NCBI GenBank assembly: GCA_903893085.1
Contig: CAITKS010000122.1
Span: 1 to 9,450 of the forward strand
DNA from: an uncultured Actinomycetes bacterium
Lineage (GTDB): Bacteria; Actinomycetota; Actinomycetes; Nanopelagicales; Nanopelagicaceae
Reading direction: 5' to 3'
DNA: 9,450 nucleotides
In this document: positions 8,711 through 9,450 of the stretch, piece after piece
Position numbering within the stretch: position 1 is the stretch's first letter
Layout: every line of letters starts with the position of its first letter
Program-made: the position numbers and the translations under genes
Notes under the pieces: generated by a model
Told to the model about the DNA's origin: nothing
The model's database searches: none
Seen by the model: only the letters and a program-made list of their open reading frames with translations

Positions 8711-9330
8711 TCGTCTTTAAAATTATTCGTCGCGTGATTGCTGCAATTTTGTTAATTGTCATAGCTGTCCCTTTATACGCACTTGGCGTTACTTGGCAGG
8801 CAGCCAATAACACTTTGATTCGCAAGGGCGATGTGATTGTCGTGTTAGGCGCTGCTCAGTTAAATGGTCGACCAGGTGAAGTATTAGAAGCTCGTTTGCA
8901 AGAAGCAAAAAGAATTTATGATTTAGGTTTGGCACCCCACATCATTACTGTTGGCGCAGGTGCACCCGGTGATCGCACAACCGAGGCAGCGTCAGGCAAA
9001 TATTGGCTTAGTACAAATGGGATTAAATCAAGAAAGATCACAGCGCTCGAAGTTGGTCGGGATACTTGGGTTTCCACTGAGAGTTATGTGAAGTTTATGA
9101 ATACGAAAGATATGAAGAATGTAATTATTGTTACTGATCCATTTCATTGTCGACGTGCAATGACTATGGCTAATGATTTAGGGGTAGTGGCAAGTTGTTC
9201 TCCGGTTAAGAGCGGACCTAATGCGCTGGAAAATTCTGGAAAACGCTATTTAATGCGCGAAGCTGGCGCATATCTGGCGTATGTGAGCCTTGGCAGGCGC
9301 GGCATTCATATCAGCGATCATTTAGGGTAG
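8707..9330 (+). CDS. YdcF/SanA-like DUF218 protein with N-terminal membrane anchor
   Basis: Protein of 207 aa. Residues about 8-28 form one hydrophobic helix after a positively charged start (KIIRR), most likely an uncleaved anchor with the domain outside the membrane. The DUF218 fold follows: GDVIVVLGAAQLNGRPGEVL (41-60), RLQEAKRIYDLG (63-74), the HIITVGAGAP turn, E93 in RTTEA, the ESYVKF helix, and VTDPFHCRRAM (142-152) with H147 and R149/R150, a usual family signature. Family members are linked to envelope functions such as vancomycin sensitivity (SanA) or S-adenosylmethionine binding (E. coli YdcF), but the reaction is generally unknown. It overlaps dusB and is followed 4 bp later by a dGTPase-like gene. 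The family call is strong; the function is open. Confidence 0.85.
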   Translation: MIVFKIIRRVIAAILLIVIAVPLYALGVTWQAANNTLIRKGDVIVVLGAAQLNGRPGEVLEARLQEAKRIYDLGLAPHIITVGAGAPGDRTTEAASGKYWLSTNGIKSRKITALEVGRDTWVSTESYVKFMNTKDMKNVIIVTDPFHCRRAMTMANDLGVVASCSPVKSGPNALENSGKRYLMREAGAYLAYVSLGRRGIHISDHLG

Positions 9331-9334
9331 GGCT

Positions 9335-9450
9335 ATGAACGCGGCAAATAATTACAGCGAAGCCGATCAAGAACGCTTTCTATTTGAACCAGCTAAACGC
9401 GCTGGCCGAACGGAATTTATGCGAGATCGCGCCCGCGTTATTCATTCTGC
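9335..9450 (+). CDS. dgt: Deoxyguanosinetriphosphate triphosphohydrolase-like protein, 3' part outside the window
   Basis: Only the first 38 codons are visible. They contain the N-terminal block of dGTPase-like HD-domain proteins: EPAKRAGRTEFMRDRARVIHSA, of which the core GRTEFMRDRARVIHS is the recognisable part. Full members hydrolyse dNTPs to deoxynucleosides and triphosphate, adjusting nucleotide pools; the HD metal-binding residues lie beyond the window. The start is ATG 9335, 4 bp after the ydcF stop. The G-rich run AGGGTAGGG (9324-9332) overlaps that stop and can act as SD. The identification rests on a short segment but also agrees with the usual neighbourhood after dusB in Actinobacteria. 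Confidence 0.8.
   Translation, partial: MNAANNYSEADQERFLFEPAKRAGRTEFMRDRARVIHS

Overview
The window looks like a chromosomal segment of an AT-leaning actinobacterium, most likely a streamlined freshwater lineage such as the acI/Nanopelagicales group. Three things point there. The first gene is a heliorhodopsin closely resembling, from memory, the founding protein 48C12 from freshwater actinobacterial DNA. The gene order leuA-recO-uppS-(zip)-ABM-glyS-dusB-ydcF-dgt resembles the housekeeping order of many Actinobacteria. Gaps between genes are very short, with several GTG starts. The taxonomic call is inference; no 16S or other marker is present.

Left part (1-1700, + strand): the heliorhodopsin gene, missing about 17 N-terminal residues at the window edge, is followed 28 bp later by a Gfo/Idh/MocA-family NAD(P)-dependent oxidoreductase with a clear Shine-Dalgarno (SD) site. 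The two could be co-transcribed.

Middle left (1701-3596): the 168-bp gap before leuA is the regulatory highlight. It holds a promoter-like pair, a 15-codon leader peptide with three consecutive Leu codons that may be translated leaderless, two hairpins whose loops could form a pseudoknot, and the leuA SD. The Leu codons contain CTCCT, complementary to the SD core AGGAG. There is no U-tract after the hairpins, so control of leuA translation by leucine supply is more plausible than classic transcription termination.

Centre (3611-5060): recO (recombinational repair) and uppS (polyprenyl carrier for cell-wall synthesis) follow leuA closely on the + strand and end facing a minus-strand ZIP metal transporter (5091-5825).

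Right part (5858-9450): a small ABM-fold protein diverges from the ZIP gene across only 32 bp. It is followed by a short terminator-like hairpin, then glyS (single-chain glycyl-tRNA synthetase), dusB (tRNA-dihydrouridine synthase), a membrane-anchored YdcF/DUF218 protein and the 5' end of a dGTPase-like gene. glyS, dusB, ydcF and dgt are separated by 4 bp or less, or overlap, and probably form one operon.

No tRNA, rRNA, CRISPR array, insertion sequence, phage gene or attachment site was seen. The only gene-free stretch above 100 bp is the leuA leader. I see no convincing new multi-gene system; the best leads are the heliorhodopsin with its neighbouring oxidoreductase and the leuA leader architecture.
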